DNA of 64,000 nucleotides from Anaerovorax sp. IOR16 (GCF_017168145.1 NZ_JADQTL010000008.1:124001-188000); one strand, 5' to 3'. Shown: positions 1 to 9,661, numbered from the stretch's first letter. A program made the numbers and translations. The notes: a model not told the origin generated them from the sequence alone.

Positions 1-7
1 TCTATTT

Positions 8-1261
8 TTACCTTGTCTTTATTTCCAGCTTCGATTCCTTTGACATAAATATCAATATGATATAGATTACAGTAATCGCTACCATGGATATCATCAATAA
101 GTTATGATTTCCATGGAAAAGTGTTGCTGCTCCAAGGAATATCACTCCGGCGACATTACCAGAAAACATTAGTAATCCTTCCGATGTTCCTTCTGAAGTC
201 GGATATGCTGCCTCTGCAGCAAAAGTTAAGACAAGGGGTGCTCCTCCTACAATGAAAAACCCATAAAGCACTGCCGCAATTGCCATTTCAAAAAATCCAC
301 CCGCAATGATGAATATCATAAGACCAAAAGCTCCAATAATGTTGCTGATGATCATATATGGTTTTCTTCTATGAAGTTTATCTTTGTCTGAAATGAAACA
401 AATTACAAAGCTTCCTACTATGGCAACTCCCAGTATTAGAACGCCTATTATTCCAACCTCTGTTGCGTCTATATTATTTTTGCTGAGCTGTTTTAATATC
501 GGTTCTATCATCGTAAAGAATGTATTGAAAATACCAAACATACAGAAAAATATGATTAGACTATATCTAAAGTCCTTTCTCTTCCATGCACCTTTTATCC
601 CTACTTTAAAATCCGAACGCAATGCCTGTTCTTCGGGACATGGTGGAGTTTCTGGTTTTTCTTTTACAAATATTACAAATAAGATTGCAACGACAGCACC
701 GATGATTCCATATAGAATAAGCATTTCTTTGATGCTCATTCCACCTTCGACTATAACTGGTGTTAAGAGTAATCCAATACACATACCGATATAGCTTGAC
801 AACAAACCGATACTATTGGCAGTTGCTCTTTCTGATTCCGGAAACCATTTCCCTGCTACTAGCCCCGGTGAATTTAAAATAAATGGTTGTGCAATTGCAA
901 AACCAACTGTAGCGATCATAACCATAGCATAGCTATCTCCGAAAAATCCTCTAAATATCCCGCTTACACCCATTAATACGACTCCAAAACCTACCGATTT
1001 TTTAAATCCAAACTTTTCAAATGCGGCAAGGGAAGGAATAGAGAGAGTGATCATCCCTATCATAAACACGATAGATAGAAAGCTGATTGCACTTTCCCCA
1101 TTGGCTGCATCTGTGAAGCCATAATACTGCCATGCATTGGTTGTTATTGAGAAATATGTGGTCCACATTAATTGTATAGCTGCTGTAGATAACCCATAGA
1201 CGGCCAGCACTATCCAACGATAGTTATATACCCGATACTTTCCTTCGCTCAAGGTACTCAC
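8..1261 (-). CDS. MFS transporter
   Basis: A 417-residue membrane protein with about twelve hydrophobic helices in two bundles of six, separated by a charged, Pro-rich central loop near residues 195-225. This is the normal layout and length of a major facilitator superfamily permease. The general pattern loosely recalls FLVCR-like or OFA-like MFS carriers, but no substrate motif is clear. It starts 23 bases after the stop of the FGGY kinase gene on the same strand, so the two are probably one transcript and the permease would import the sugar, polyol or related compound that the kinase phosphorylates. That substrate link is inference. The stop codon lies at the window edge, so any further downstream genes are not visible. 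Confidence 0.85.
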   Translation of the reverse strand: MSTLSEGKYRVYNYRWIVLAVYGLSTAAIQLMWTTYFSITTNAWQYYGFTDAANGESAISFLSIVFMIGMITLSIPSLAAFEKFGFKKSVGFGVVLMGVSGIFRGFFGDSYAMVMIATVGFAIAQPFILNSPGLVAGKWFPESERATANSIGLLSSYIGMCIGLLLTPVIVEGGMSIKEMLILYGIIGAVVAILFVIFVKEKPETPPCPEEQALRSDFKVGIKGAWKRKDFRYSLIIFFCMFGIFNTFFTMIEPILKQLSKNNIDATEVGIIGVLILGVAIVGSFVICFISDKDKLHRRKPYMIISNIIGAFGLMIFIIAGGFFEMAIAAVLYGFFIVGGAPLVLTFAAEAAYPTSEGTSEGLLMFSGNVAGVIFLGAATLFHGNHNLLMISMVAITVIYIILIFMSKESKLEIKTR

Positions 1262-1284
1262 CTAACCTTTCTTCGTTAGATTCG

Positions 1285-2802
1285 CTATTTCTTATTTACT
1301 TTTTTGTAAAAGTCTTTCAATTCCTCATAGGATTGTTTAAAGTTTTCAAATTCTTCTTTATATAATGCAACGTTTTTAGGATTCGGTTCATATACTTGAG
1401 ATACCATAGCCCATTGCTTTGCATCATCAAAGGATTCATACATTCCAAGCCCTAACGCCGCTAAGAATGCCCCTCCGATTGCACCTGCAACCTGAGAATC
1501 CTTAACAACCTCAATTTTACGATTGAAAATATCGGCAAATATCTGCATCCAGGTTTTACTCTTTGTGCCGCCACCGAGAATTCTGACCACAGAGGTCTTC
1601 TGACCCAAATCATTTTCCATGCTGTCATAACACCACTTAAGGTTATATGCTATGCTTTCCATCACCGCTCTCAGCATATGATTTTTTGTATGAAGCATTC
1701 CTATGTTCAGGAATGCGCCTCTAACAAATACGTCCTGAACTGGACTCCTTTCTCCACTAATCCAAGGGTTAAAAATCAATCCGTTGCATCCCGGTGGAAT
1801 CAGCTCTACAAGATGATCCATAAAAGCATAAATGTTCGGAATCAGAGTACTTTCTTTTTCTGATCCAAAGAAATTATCAATAAACCAATTATATGTAGCA
1901 CAGCAAGTTTCTGTAGAATATACCCATAGTTGCATATCCGGATCGGCAGACATAATGCAGCCTCCGCCATTGGATAGTGTAGCTACCTTATTCGTACCTA
2001 CTGCTGCCCAGCCAGAAGTCCCCAGATAAATATGAGCCTCTTCATGACCAGCCATACCGGAACCAATGGTCGTAGCCTGAATGTCACAAGTTCCTCCAAA
2101 TACTGCAGTATCCGTTGTAAGACCAATTTCTTCTGCCACCATAGCTGTTAGATTCCCAACTTTTTCAAATGATTTTACAATGCGTGGGAATTTTTCCGGA
2201 TCAAATCCTGATGTTCCGATCAGTTCCGGAATAATGGAAGCCGATTCTCTGTCATATCCAAGGAAGGACGCACTTGCAATGTCATATACCATTTCACCGG
2301 TTGCACGATATGTAAGGTATCCGTTACAGTCGAGGAAGCACTTCATTTTTTCGAATGTCTTCGGTTCATTCTTCATCAACCACCTAACTTTTGGCAAAGA
2401 ATCCATTCCTGTAAACACAGTGCCCATAACTGCTTCGCACGCTTCCACTCCACCGATCATCTCTACAATCTCACTGGCTTCTTCATCAGCTCTGCTATCA
2501 AGCCAACTGATTGCCGGTCTTAAGACTTTCCCGTCATACCCCATTGGAATTACATTTAAAGCTTGTGTGCAAAATACAATCCCTTTTACTTCATTAGGCA
2601 GAACATCGCAACTTGACATGATTGTCTTCGTCGTTTTAATAATTGCAGCCCACCATTCTGTCGGATCCATTTCTACATACCCATCCTGCATCAGGTTTAC
2701 TTCATAGCACTCCTGAGCGCTTTGTTTAATCTCTCCGCATTTGTTGACTAAAATAGCCTTTAAGGCACTGGTCCCTACGTCAAATGATAAGATATAATCC
2801 AT
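1285..2802 (-). CDS. FGGY-family carbohydrate kinase (xylulokinase-like)
   Basis: A 505-residue sugar kinase of the FGGY family, which transfers phosphate from ATP to a sugar or polyol in the cytoplasm. The N-terminal phosphate-1 motif SFDVGTSALKA starts at residue 6. A WLDSRAD motif near residue 80 supplies the likely catalytic Asp. The C-terminal half has the Gly-rich LGGGTKSKTW adenosine site and a GAIGGAFLAALG segment. Length and motif order fit xylulokinase and related kinases, but the substrate cannot be fixed. It is the first gene of a kinase-MFS pair and is transcribed away from a TetR regulator across a 228-bp gap that holds a repeated 11-bp motif. Confidence 0.88.
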   Translation of the reverse strand: MDYILSFDVGTSALKAILVNKCGEIKQSAQECYEVNLMQDGYVEMDPTEWWAAIIKTTKTIMSSCDVLPNEVKGIVFCTQALNVIPMGYDGKVLRPAISWLDSRADEEASEIVEMIGGVEACEAVMGTVFTGMDSLPKVRWLMKNEPKTFEKMKCFLDCNGYLTYRATGEMVYDIASASFLGYDRESASIIPELIGTSGFDPEKFPRIVKSFEKVGNLTAMVAEEIGLTTDTAVFGGTCDIQATTIGSGMAGHEEAHIYLGTSGWAAVGTNKVATLSNGGGCIMSADPDMQLWVYSTETCCATYNWFIDNFFGSEKESTLIPNIYAFMDHLVELIPPGCNGLIFNPWISGERSPVQDVFVRGAFLNIGMLHTKNHMLRAVMESIAYNLKWCYDSMENDLGQKTSVVRILGGGTKSKTWMQIFADIFNRKIEVVKDSQVAGAIGGAFLAALGLGMYESFDDAKQWAMVSQVYEPNPKNVALYKEEFENFKQSYEELKDFYKKVNKK

Positions 2803-2863
2803 TTCTTCACTCCTTCCAAATATTTTTATATATTATACGTTCCAATTTTCAGTTAAATTATAC

Positions 2864-2892
2864 TCAAGTCTAATTTTGAAGTCAAGTCTAAT
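2864..2892. promoter_or_regulatory. Direct repeat in divergent promoter region
   Basis: The AT-rich gap between the FGGY kinase (minus) and the TetR regulator (plus) has two exact copies of TCAAGTCTAAT, at 2864-2874 and 2882-2892, with starts 18 bases apart. This is a plausible operator for the adjacent regulator, but TetR proteins usually bind palindromes and the repeat is direct, so the role is a guess. Confidence 0.35.
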
Positions 2893-3030
2893 AATTATTT
2901 TTTATTGGAATATTTAGAATACTTTAATAATATAATATTTTTTTATAGGCAAAACTACAATTATGTAATATAATTAAAGTATTTAATTTATCATTTTTTT
3001 ATTTAAATGTTTTATCATTTAGGAGAGATT

Positions 3031-3657
3031 ATGAAAGGTTCAAGAAGAGAATTAAATAAAATAAAATGCCGAGAACGTATTTTGAAGGCCTCTCGTCGTC
3101 TGTTCAGCAGTAAGGGGTATGAGGATACTTTAATTGAAGATGTTGCTAAAAAGGCAGAAATATCGAAAGCAACCTTATATAATTATTTCCCCAATAAAGA
3201 AAGTCTCCTGCTGGGAATTGCGCAAGATGAATTGGATCAGATAAAATATCTCTTAAACCACGAATTAAAGGATGCCGTAAATAGTGAAGACAAGCTCAGA
3301 AGAGTTTTGGAGGTTTTTATTCTTGACTCCATTCCTTACATCAATTTATCCCGTAAAATTACTTACTTGAATTCTTGTGAAGAAAGTAACCTTTATGCAA
3401 CCCGTTTAGAAATGATGCGCATTTTTCGAACACTGATTGTTGAGGCTCAAGAACAGAATATCTTTAAGAAAGAAATCAGTGCTGACGAAATCCTAGACAT
3501 TGTTATGAGTGTTTATCTGATGGCTCAGTTTGAATGGTCTCATATGGCAAATTATTCTCTGGAATTTTGTAAGGAAAAGTTAAATAGAATGCTTGATTTG
3601 ATTCTTTCCAATATTTATGTAACAAACCCTTTTGATCAATCAAATTCAAAAGGATAA
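3031..3657 (+). CDS. TetR/AcrR-family transcriptional regulator
   Basis: A 208-residue repressor-type protein. The N-terminal helix-turn-helix is seen in the order ...SSKGYEDTLIEDVAKKAEIS then KATLYNYFPNKESLL, the hallmark of TetR proteins; the rest is an all-helical ligand domain of normal size. An in-frame ATG exists at 3007, but the AGGAGAG ribosome site at 3021-3027 sits correctly only for the ATG at 3031, so I chose that start. It is divergent from the FGGY kinase/MFS pair and probably controls it. The ligand is unknown. Confidence 0.9.
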   Translation: MKGSRRELNKIKCRERILKASRRLFSSKGYEDTLIEDVAKKAEISKATLYNYFPNKESLLLGIAQDELDQIKYLLNHELKDAVNSEDKLRRVLEVFILDSIPYINLSRKITYLNSCEESNLYATRLEMMRIFRTLIVEAQEQNIFKKEISADEILDIVMSVYLMAQFEWSHMANYSLEFCKEKLNRMLDLILSNIYVTNPFDQSNSKG

Positions 3658-3701
3658 GGTATAAGTCCCAACCCACCATTTGAATAATTGATACAAAAAT
3701 C

Positions 3702-3743
3702 AAAAGAGACCGTCTCACTTTATTTTTGAGACAGTCTCTTTTT
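3702..3743. terminator. Bidirectional intrinsic terminator
   Basis: A 16-bp stem (AAAAGAGACCGTCTCA pairing with TGAGACAGTCTCTTTT, one mismatch) with a 9-base loop and T-runs on both sides. It lies between two convergent genes, the TetR regulator and the flavin oxidoreductase, and can serve both. Confidence 0.85.
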
Positions 3744-3752
3744 GTCTAACTC

Positions 3753-5735
3753 TTATAACTCTCTAGCCAATTCATATGCGTTCCAAATGGAATACATAAT
3801 ATTATGCACTTTTTGAGAATCACCAATATTATGCACAATCATATCAGAATTCTTCAAGCTTTCATACAAACCATTATTCTCTTTATATCCAACTGCTGAA
3901 ATTACCATATCGACAGGAATGCTTTCTGTTCCATTATCATTTTCATAAGTGACAGAGCCTTCATCAATGGATACTACTTTTGTAGTCTTAAGAATCTTTA
4001 CTTTATGAAATGCCAGTAAATCTTCTAACATAAAACGATTCATATGAGGAAGGCCATGAGGCCCGCCTAAAATTTCAGGCGTTGCTTCAATTATGGTTAA
4101 ATTTGCTCCCTGCTGCGCAAGCCACAAACCAGTTTCACAACCAACCAATCCCCCGCCTATAATTGCAATGTCCTTGCCCTGTTTTTCTTTGCCCTGCAAT
4201 ACTTCATTAGCCAGTATTGCTTTTCCGGTTCCACCAAACGATAATTCAATTGGAGTCGATCCAGTTGCCACAATGACTTCGTCAGCTTGATAGGAAGAAA
4301 TCTTGTCAGCAGTAATTTCGCATTTCAGATTAACATCGACATTCAATAGTTCTAATTGTCTTTGATACCAATTTATCAAGGCTCGATCATAACGTTTAAA
4401 ATGTGGGACACTTCCTGGAATCAAGTTTCCGCCAAGTTCACCGTTTTTCTCGCAAAGAACAACCTTATGCCCTCTTTCCGCTAAAACTCTGGCTGCCTCC
4501 ATACCACTAGGGCCGCCTCCGATAATAAGGAATTTCTTAATTTTATGTGCCGGAACAAGTCCGTAAATCTTTTCCCGACCGCAAGACGGATTAACCGCAC
4601 AACTAACAGGTGCATTTCCGATTCTTCCAAGGCAACCTTCATGACAGCCAAGACATGGACGCACTTCATCCAATCTGCCGGTACGTATTTTTTCGGGATA
4701 ATATGGGTCAGTTAGAAGTTGTCTTCCTAATCCAATCATATCGCAGCTCGTTTTCAATGCTTCCACTGCAAGTTCAGGATTTTCCATTCTGCCCGCCAAG
4801 ATGATCGGTACACTTATATGTTCTTTCAGTATTTTTCCAAATTCACGATACATTCCTTCTTCAAAATACATAGGCGGGTGATTCCAATACCAGGAATCAT
4901 AGGTACCGGCATCAACATTTAATGCATCGTATCCGGCTTCCACTAAAATTTTAGCTGCTTCAATTCCTTCTTCAATGTCTCTTCCAGCTTCTTCATATTC
5001 TTCTCCCGGAAGTCCGCCTTGACGAAGACCCTTCATACAGCTCTTCAGGCTATATCTTAAAGAAACAGGAAAATCTTTGCCACAAGCGGCTTTGATTCCC
5101 TTTACGATATCGGTTGCGATTCTAAGTCTGTTTTCCAATGATCCACCATATTCATCGGTTCTTTTATTAAAAATCGGAATCGCAAATTGATCCAAAAGGT
5201 ATCCTTCGTGTACAGCATGTACTTCAATCCCGTCAAAGCCTGCTTTTTTCGATATAGCTGCCGCCATTGCAAACTTTCGAATCAAGTTTTCTATTTCTTC
5301 TTTCGTCATCTCTCTATGAATCACTTTCGGATCAAATCGATTTCCATTATCCGAAGGAGCAATACACTTGCTTACAAATCCTGGCAAGGCACTTCTTCCA
5401 AGACCACCAGTCAATTGGACAAATATCTTTGTGCCATAAGCATGAATGCGCTCATTCATTTGATAGGCCGCATGAATAAATGCCAGAGGTGTCTGCGTTG
5501 GACATGGCAGTCCGGGTTTCGACAACCCTTCTATATCAATGTCTACACTGCAAATACCTGTAATAATCAGTCCGATTCCACCTTTTGCTCTTTCAACATA
5601 GTAATCCTGCAGTCTTTGGTTAAATGCACCAAAAGCATCTGCATAACCAACAGGTCCCATTGGTGCCATTGATAATTTGTTTTTTAAAACAACCTTACCA
5701 ATTTTAGTTGGTGTAAAAAGCTCCGGATAATTCAT
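3753..5735 (-). CDS. NADH:flavin oxidoreductase, 2,4-dienoyl-CoA / 2-enoate reductase type
   Basis: A 660-residue modular flavo-iron-sulfur enzyme. Residues 1-345 are an old-yellow-enzyme TIM barrel that binds FMN (EVHAVHEGYLLDQFAIP, then IILAGR). Around residues 360-390 a Cys cluster CLGCHEGCLGR...CAVNP supplies the 4Fe-4S ligands. Residues 395-660 hold a GGGPSGMEAARVL dinucleotide-binding fold for FAD and a second GGGLVGCETG for NAD(P)H. This is the architecture of 2,4-dienoyl-CoA reductase, 2-enoate reductase and related C=C reductases. Which enoate it reduces cannot be told. It is monocistronic, ends at a shared terminator and is divergent from a TetR regulator that probably controls it. 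Confidence 0.9.
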   Translation of the reverse strand: MNYPELFTPTKIGKVVLKNKLSMAPMGPVGYADAFGAFNQRLQDYYVERAKGGIGLIITGICSVDIDIEGLSKPGLPCPTQTPLAFIHAAYQMNERIHAYGTKIFVQLTGGLGRSALPGFVSKCIAPSDNGNRFDPKVIHREMTKEEIENLIRKFAMAAAISKKAGFDGIEVHAVHEGYLLDQFAIPIFNKRTDEYGGSLENRLRIATDIVKGIKAACGKDFPVSLRYSLKSCMKGLRQGGLPGEEYEEAGRDIEEGIEAAKILVEAGYDALNVDAGTYDSWYWNHPPMYFEEGMYREFGKILKEHISVPIILAGRMENPELAVEALKTSCDMIGLGRQLLTDPYYPEKIRTGRLDEVRPCLGCHEGCLGRIGNAPVSCAVNPSCGREKIYGLVPAHKIKKFLIIGGGPSGMEAARVLAERGHKVVLCEKNGELGGNLIPGSVPHFKRYDRALINWYQRQLELLNVDVNLKCEITADKISSYQADEVIVATGSTPIELSFGGTGKAILANEVLQGKEKQGKDIAIIGGGLVGCETGLWLAQQGANLTIIEATPEILGGPHGLPHMNRFMLEDLLAFHKVKILKTTKVVSIDEGSVTYENDNGTESIPVDMVISAVGYKENNGLYESLKNSDMIVHNIGDSQKVHNIMYSIWNAYELAREL

Positions 5736-5852
5736 TTCGTACCTCCTTATTCATTAAAAAAAATAAGATAATTGATTCGCCGAATTCGTTATGTCAAAAT
5801 TACTATATAAAATATTATATAGTCTGTCAATATGATACCTTCCTTATACTAA

Positions 5853-5881
5853 TTGAAAAAAACGTTTTTTTATTGTATATT
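5853..5881 (+). promoter_or_regulatory. Sigma-A-type promoter for TetR gene
   Basis: TTGAAA at 5853-5858 and TATATT at 5876-5881 with a 17-base spacer, about 30 bases before the TetR start. It fits the housekeeping consensus. Prediction only. Confidence 0.5.
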
Positions 5882-5910
5882 GTTAATGAAACATTCAAAG
5901 GAGATATCAA

Positions 5911-6498
5911 ATGAAAGCAAAAACGTCGAGGACATTACAAGCTGAGAATACAAAGAACAGAATTTTAGATGAAGCATTGAAATTAATGGAACAAAAGAAT
6001 TATGACGATATCAGTATTAAAGAAATTTGTAAGAATTCCGGAGTATCCGTCGGTGCTTTTTATCACCATTTCATTAGTAAATCAGGAATCGTCGTAGCAG
6101 CCTACGAAAGAACGGATGATTTCTTTCAAACAAATATAATAAAAAAAATAGACTACTCTAACATCAAAAAAGCCATAGTCTTATATTTATGTGAGCAAGG
6201 TGCTTATGCAGAATATGCCGGAATTGACATTATCAGAAATATTTACAAAGCTCAAATGGATAATGGCAGTATGTTTTTTTTATCAAAAGATCGGGCGTTA
6301 CCAAAGGGTCTGCACGATTTAATTGTAAAAGGACAAGAGACAGGACAGCTATCAAAGTCGAAAGATGCTGATCAAATCACGGATGAGCTTTTAATCATCT
6401 CAAGAGGAGTTATTTATAACTGGGCTTTATCTTCCGGAAATTATCAAATATCTGATAAAATGACTGCAATCGTATGTGGTTTTCTGGAGAGCTTATAA
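5911..6498 (+). CDS. TetR/AcrR-family transcriptional regulator
   Basis: A 195-residue regulator with an N-terminal TetR helix-turn-helix (ICKNSGVSVGAFYHHFISKS, about residues 38-57) and a helical ligand domain. The start is set by AAAGGAG about eight bases upstream. It is divergent from the flavin oxidoreductase gene with a 175-bp AT-rich gap between them, so it is its likely regulator. Its last six bases overlap, tail to tail, with the end of the diguanylate cyclase gene. Confidence 0.88.
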   Translation: MKAKTSRTLQAENTKNRILDEALKLMEQKNYDDISIKEICKNSGVSVGAFYHHFISKSGIVVAAYERTDDFFQTNIIKKIDYSNIKKAIVLYLCEQGAYAEYAGIDIIRNIYKAQMDNGSMFFLSKDRALPKGLHDLIVKGQETGQLSKSKDADQITDELLIISRGVIYNWALSSGNYQISDKMTAIVCGFLESL

Positions 6499-7677
6499 AA
6501 CCCTTTTCATATTGTTCTTGTTTTCATACATCCGTTTATCTGCAGTTATTATCAATGAGTTGATATCTTTTATATGCGCTTCACTTATAGATGCAAGACC
6601 CATAGCAAAACTTATTTGAATCTTATTATTTTTGTTAATATGTATTATTTCTCGATTCAGATTACCTATCTGTTCCTCAATTATCACTTTTGATATTCCA
6701 CAAAAAACTACTATGAATTCATCCCCTCCTACTCTATAAGTTTGTGAATCATTAAATACACGTTTCAGAATATCAGCAAATGTTTTTATAAGCTCATCGC
6801 CTTTATCATGTCCATAAATATCATTGGTCTCTTTTAAATTATTCAAATCAAACGAAAGACAAGATATCATATCTCCATTCTCAATATTTTTAAACAGACT
6901 CTTCTTTCTTTCTTCAAAATCCGCACGGTTTTTCAAACCCGTTAATGCATCTGTATAAGCCATTTTATAATACAATTCCTTGAACTTAAGCTGACTGTTT
7001 TGCAGCGCTATTTTGGTTTCAAGCAATTCTTTATCCTTCTGTTCATCATGAATCTTAATGGATTTAATTACTGTCTGGTATATAACTACATAGACAAATA
7101 AAATAGTGATACTGAAAAAAATTAAAACCGGCAGATATTCTCTTCTTTCTTTTATAGGAACAGGATAGGATATTATCATATAAATCATGATATAAAACAT
7201 AACTGCAACAGATCCAAAACTCCTCCATCCACTTTGAAGTGTTCTTTGTATCTGAATATACTGTTTTCTAAATTTCCATGAAACAAACAGCAGGAATGAT
7301 AATCCAGTGATAGTAAATGATAATATCACAATAGAATTATCGTTAAATAAGATAGCAATCATTCTTGCTATTATGATAATGATAAGTCCCATAATGTCAA
7401 CGGTACAAAAAGTAAAAACAAATCTGCTGTCTTTGTTTTTTGAAAGAAGTAAGCATAAAATAAAAGAAGGAATTGTTAAAGTAATTGCCGAAGATTTACC
7501 TTCACCAAAATCCATAGACACAAACTTTAAGTATGTGAAAAAAGCAAAAAGAATAAAAGTAACAATAAAAATAAAGGTTACCTTTTTTGAATATTTGAGT
7601 TCTATAAGAACTAAGAATATAATTGCAAGATATATACATGATATAAAATCACTTACACTGACTAAAGAAGGATTCAT
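6493..7677 (-). CDS. Membrane-anchored diguanylate cyclase (GGDEF)
   Basis: A 394-residue protein that should make the second messenger c-di-GMP. Residues 1-200 have six or seven hydrophobic helices, an uncharacterised membrane sensor. A short coiled coil (about 205-230) leads to a GGDEF domain: DALTGLKNRADFE starts the domain and RVGGDEFIVVF is the active-site loop with the intact signature. I do not see an RxxD product-inhibition site at the usual place five residues upstream, so feedback control may be absent. No EAL or HD-GYP partner is nearby. It overlaps the convergent TetR gene by six bases. Confidence 0.9.
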   Translation of the reverse strand: MNPSLVSVSDFISCIYLAIIFLVLIELKYSKKVTFIFIVTFILFAFFTYLKFVSMDFGEGKSSAITLTIPSFILCLLLSKNKDSRFVFTFCTVDIMGLIIIIIARMIAILFNDNSIVILSFTITGLSFLLFVSWKFRKQYIQIQRTLQSGWRSFGSVAVMFYIMIYMIISYPVPIKERREYLPVLIFFSITILFVYVVIYQTVIKSIKIHDEQKDKELLETKIALQNSQLKFKELYYKMAYTDALTGLKNRADFEERKKSLFKNIENGDMISCLSFDLNNLKETNDIYGHDKGDELIKTFADILKRVFNDSQTYRVGGDEFIVVFCGISKVIIEEQIGNLNREIIHINKNNKIQISFAMGLASISEAHIKDINSLIITADKRMYENKNNMKRVL

Positions 7678-7925
7678 AAATTCACCTTATTCTAAAATTA
7701 ACTCTATAATTCTTACAAGCAAAATTAAATCATAACCATTCTGAAAATAATAAGTGATCCTATTTTGTTATATTCAGTATAAATATTATATTCTTTTTAT
7801 AAAATCATATCAAGTTTATAGCGTACATTGTCGTTACTCTTTTCGTGTAGAACTGACCAAAATTCGATTAAAGAGAGTATAGTTATTATACCTTGAACTG
7901 TATAATTATCTATTTCATCGTTTTT

Positions 7926-8687
7926 TTAAAATCCCTGTTTCTCCAACCATTCGGATAACCTTTTTTCACGTAATGATTTCATCTCATCGTAACCTTCAAA
8001 TTTCCCCAATGTTAATTCATCATGAATCTTTCCATCCATAAGGAACAGTACCCGATTTGCCCTTGCGGCCACTTTCGCATCATGGGTAACAATGATAACA
8101 GTTGTGCCTTCATCATTGATAGAATTAAGGATATCCATTACTTCTCTCGTCGTACTGCTGTTTAATGCTCCCGTAGGCTCATCAGCTAGAACCACTGTTG
8201 GATTTGTAATAATAGCTCCTGCCGATGCAACTCTCTGCTTTTGCCCTCCCGACATTTGATAAGGATATTTCGAGAGAACATCAGTGATGTTAAGAATATT
8301 TGCAACCTCTTTAATGTATTTATCAATCTGATTTACAGGGGTTTTTAAAATTGTTAATGCAATTGCAATATTTTCATAAGCTGTTAAAGTATCAAGCAAA
8401 TTAAAGTCCTGAAATATAAATCCAAGTTCTTTACGCCTAAACTCTGCTAGCTCTTTAGATTTCATTTTAGTTATATTTTTACCATTAATGTAAATATGTC
8501 CTGCCGTTGCACTATCAATAGTAGAAACACAATTTAGTAATGTGGTTTTTCCCGAGCCCGATGCTCCCATGATACCTATATATTCGCCTTCCTCTACTGA
8601 CAAGCTAATATTATCAACTGCTTTGGTGACAATTCCCTTGCCACCATAATATTTTTCTAAGTTTTCTACCTTTAAAATTTCACTCAT
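7926..8687 (-). CDS. ABC transporter ATPase, BceA/MacB-like, without its permease
   Basis: A 253-residue ATPase with Walker A GASGSGKTT (residues 41-49), Q-loop FIFQDFN, signature MSGGQKQRV and Walker B VVLADEPTGALN. It matches BceA-type ATPases that work with a large FtsX-like permease (BceB) to detoxify cell-wall antibiotics. Here no permease follows: after 248 bases comes the diguanylate cyclase. It lies downstream of a Bce-like sensor kinase and regulator and of a TlpA-like gene, all on the minus strand. Either the permease is elsewhere, or the operon has lost it by deletion. A 39-codon open stretch follows directly after the stop in the same frame, but I cannot assign it. Confidence 0.85.
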   Translation of the reverse strand: MSEILKVENLEKYYGGKGIVTKAVDNISLSVEEGEYIGIMGASGSGKTTLLNCVSTIDSATAGHIYINGKNITKMKSKELAEFRRKELGFIFQDFNLLDTLTAYENIAIALTILKTPVNQIDKYIKEVANILNITDVLSKYPYQMSGGQKQRVASAGAIITNPTVVLADEPTGALNSSTTREVMDILNSINDEGTTVIIVTHDAKVAARANRVLFLMDGKIHDELTLGKFEGYDEMKSLREKRLSEWLEKQGF

Positions 8688-8715
8688 AATATTTTATAAA
8701 CCTCTTTTCTTTTTA

Positions 8716-9249
8716 TTATTTACCTATTTTTGAAAGTGCCTTGTTAATAAGTTTTGTATAACCCTCTACGATTTCATCTTCACCGCCTGGAGCACCAACT
8801 TGAGGAGTTCCTACAAGATTGCCTTTACTATCTACAAAAATCGTAGTTGGGAATGCAGTCACAGAATCTAATAAGCATTTTTCAAGATCTTTATTTCCTT
8901 CAAGTGTTATAAATTTTGCATTTACTGAATCCAATATTTCTTTTGTAAGCTCTGGCTCATCAGAAGCATCTCCACAAATAGTAATGGTGTTTACGTTTTC
9001 AGGCAGATTATTATAAAGTTCTGCAAGCGCAGGCATTTCTTCTACGCAGAAACCACACCAAGTTGTCCAGATGTTTACCATTGTTATGTCATAATCCTTT
9101 AATATGTCTTGCGTTACTTCCTTACCATTTACATCGGCTATAGTAAATTTGTTTAAATTTCCTTCAAAAACATAACTTGCGCAACAACTTCTGATGACAA
9201 ATAACCTATATATACTTGACTTGGACCTCCCACCATCATATCCATACAT
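8716..9249 (-). CDS. TlpA/ResA-like thioredoxin domain, 3' part of a frame-split gene
   Basis: The recognisable part begins near base 9175 with FEGNLNKFTIADVNGKE and continues as a TlpA/ResA-type thioredoxin fold. It has the redox motif WTTWCGFCVEEMPAL and the cis-Pro region FPTTIFVDSKGN. Such domains act outside the membrane as thiol-disulfide reductants. The residues before FEGN in this frame do not look like protein; they overlap the end of the lipoprotein reading frame upstream. Adding one T to the T5 run at about 9168-9172 would join both frames into one protein of about 260 residues. So this is most likely the 3' half of one gene that is broken or misread. Confidence 0.75.
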   Translation of the reverse strand: MYGYDGGRSKSSIYRLFVIRSCCASYVFEGNLNKFTIADVNGKEVTQDILKDYDITMVNIWTTWCGFCVEEMPALAELYNNLPENVNTITICGDASDEPELTKEILDSVNAKFITLEGNKDLEKCLLDSVTAFPTTIFVDSKGNLVGTPQVGAPGGEDEIVEGYTKLINKALSKIGK

Positions 9250-9491
9250 TCTTCATCAATACTTTTCCAAGACTCAGGGTTAACAAAACCAAAACCTAAA
9301 GCTTTATCTACAAACGCATTTTCATTATCTTTAACAGAGACTTCCTGCCCACTAATAGTAATCATATTTTCACGATTATATTCCTTATTGTAGCTACTAC
9401 CTTCTTCTGTAGTACTTGTAGTACTGCCACAGCCTGTCATAGCTCCCATAACCATAACTAGTGCTAAAAGCACTGCCATTATCTTTTTCAT
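9153..9491 (-). CDS. Lipoprotein N-terminal domain, 5' part of a frame-split TlpA-like gene
   Basis: A 112-residue open frame that begins with a lipoprotein signal peptide: MKK, a hydrophobic stretch, then a lipobox ending in Cys at residue 20 (MTGCG). A short extracellular domain follows (GFGFVNPESWKSIDEE, then PSQVYIGYLSSEVV), as found in front of redoxin domains in clostridial lipoproteins. The frame runs out right after a T5 run, where the thioredoxin domain continues one base out of phase. Read together the two parts form an exported, membrane-tethered thiol reductase. It lies between the Bce-like sensor system and the lone ABC ATPase. Confidence 0.7.
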   Translation of the reverse strand: MKKIMAVLLALVMVMGAMTGCGSTTSTTEEGSSYNKEYNRENMITISGQEVSVKDNENAFVDKALGFGFVNPESWKSIDEECMDMMVGGPSQVYIGYLSSEVVAQVMFLKEI

Positions 9492-9661
9492 TTCAATACC
9501 TTTAATTGTTTTACATTTTTTTCTACGTTTTTTTCTTTTATAGATATATAATACAAACTTTTTTAAACTTCAGCCATCTATTTTCCTTACAGAAAACGAA
9601 CATTTTTGTCACCTAAGCAACAAACTGCTTTCAAAAAAATTCGATATTTTTTATAATAAAA

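Noticed and set aside
2081-2707. Plus-strand ORF of 208 codons
   Set aside because: Antisense shadow of the FGGY kinase, which has full family motifs on the minus strand.
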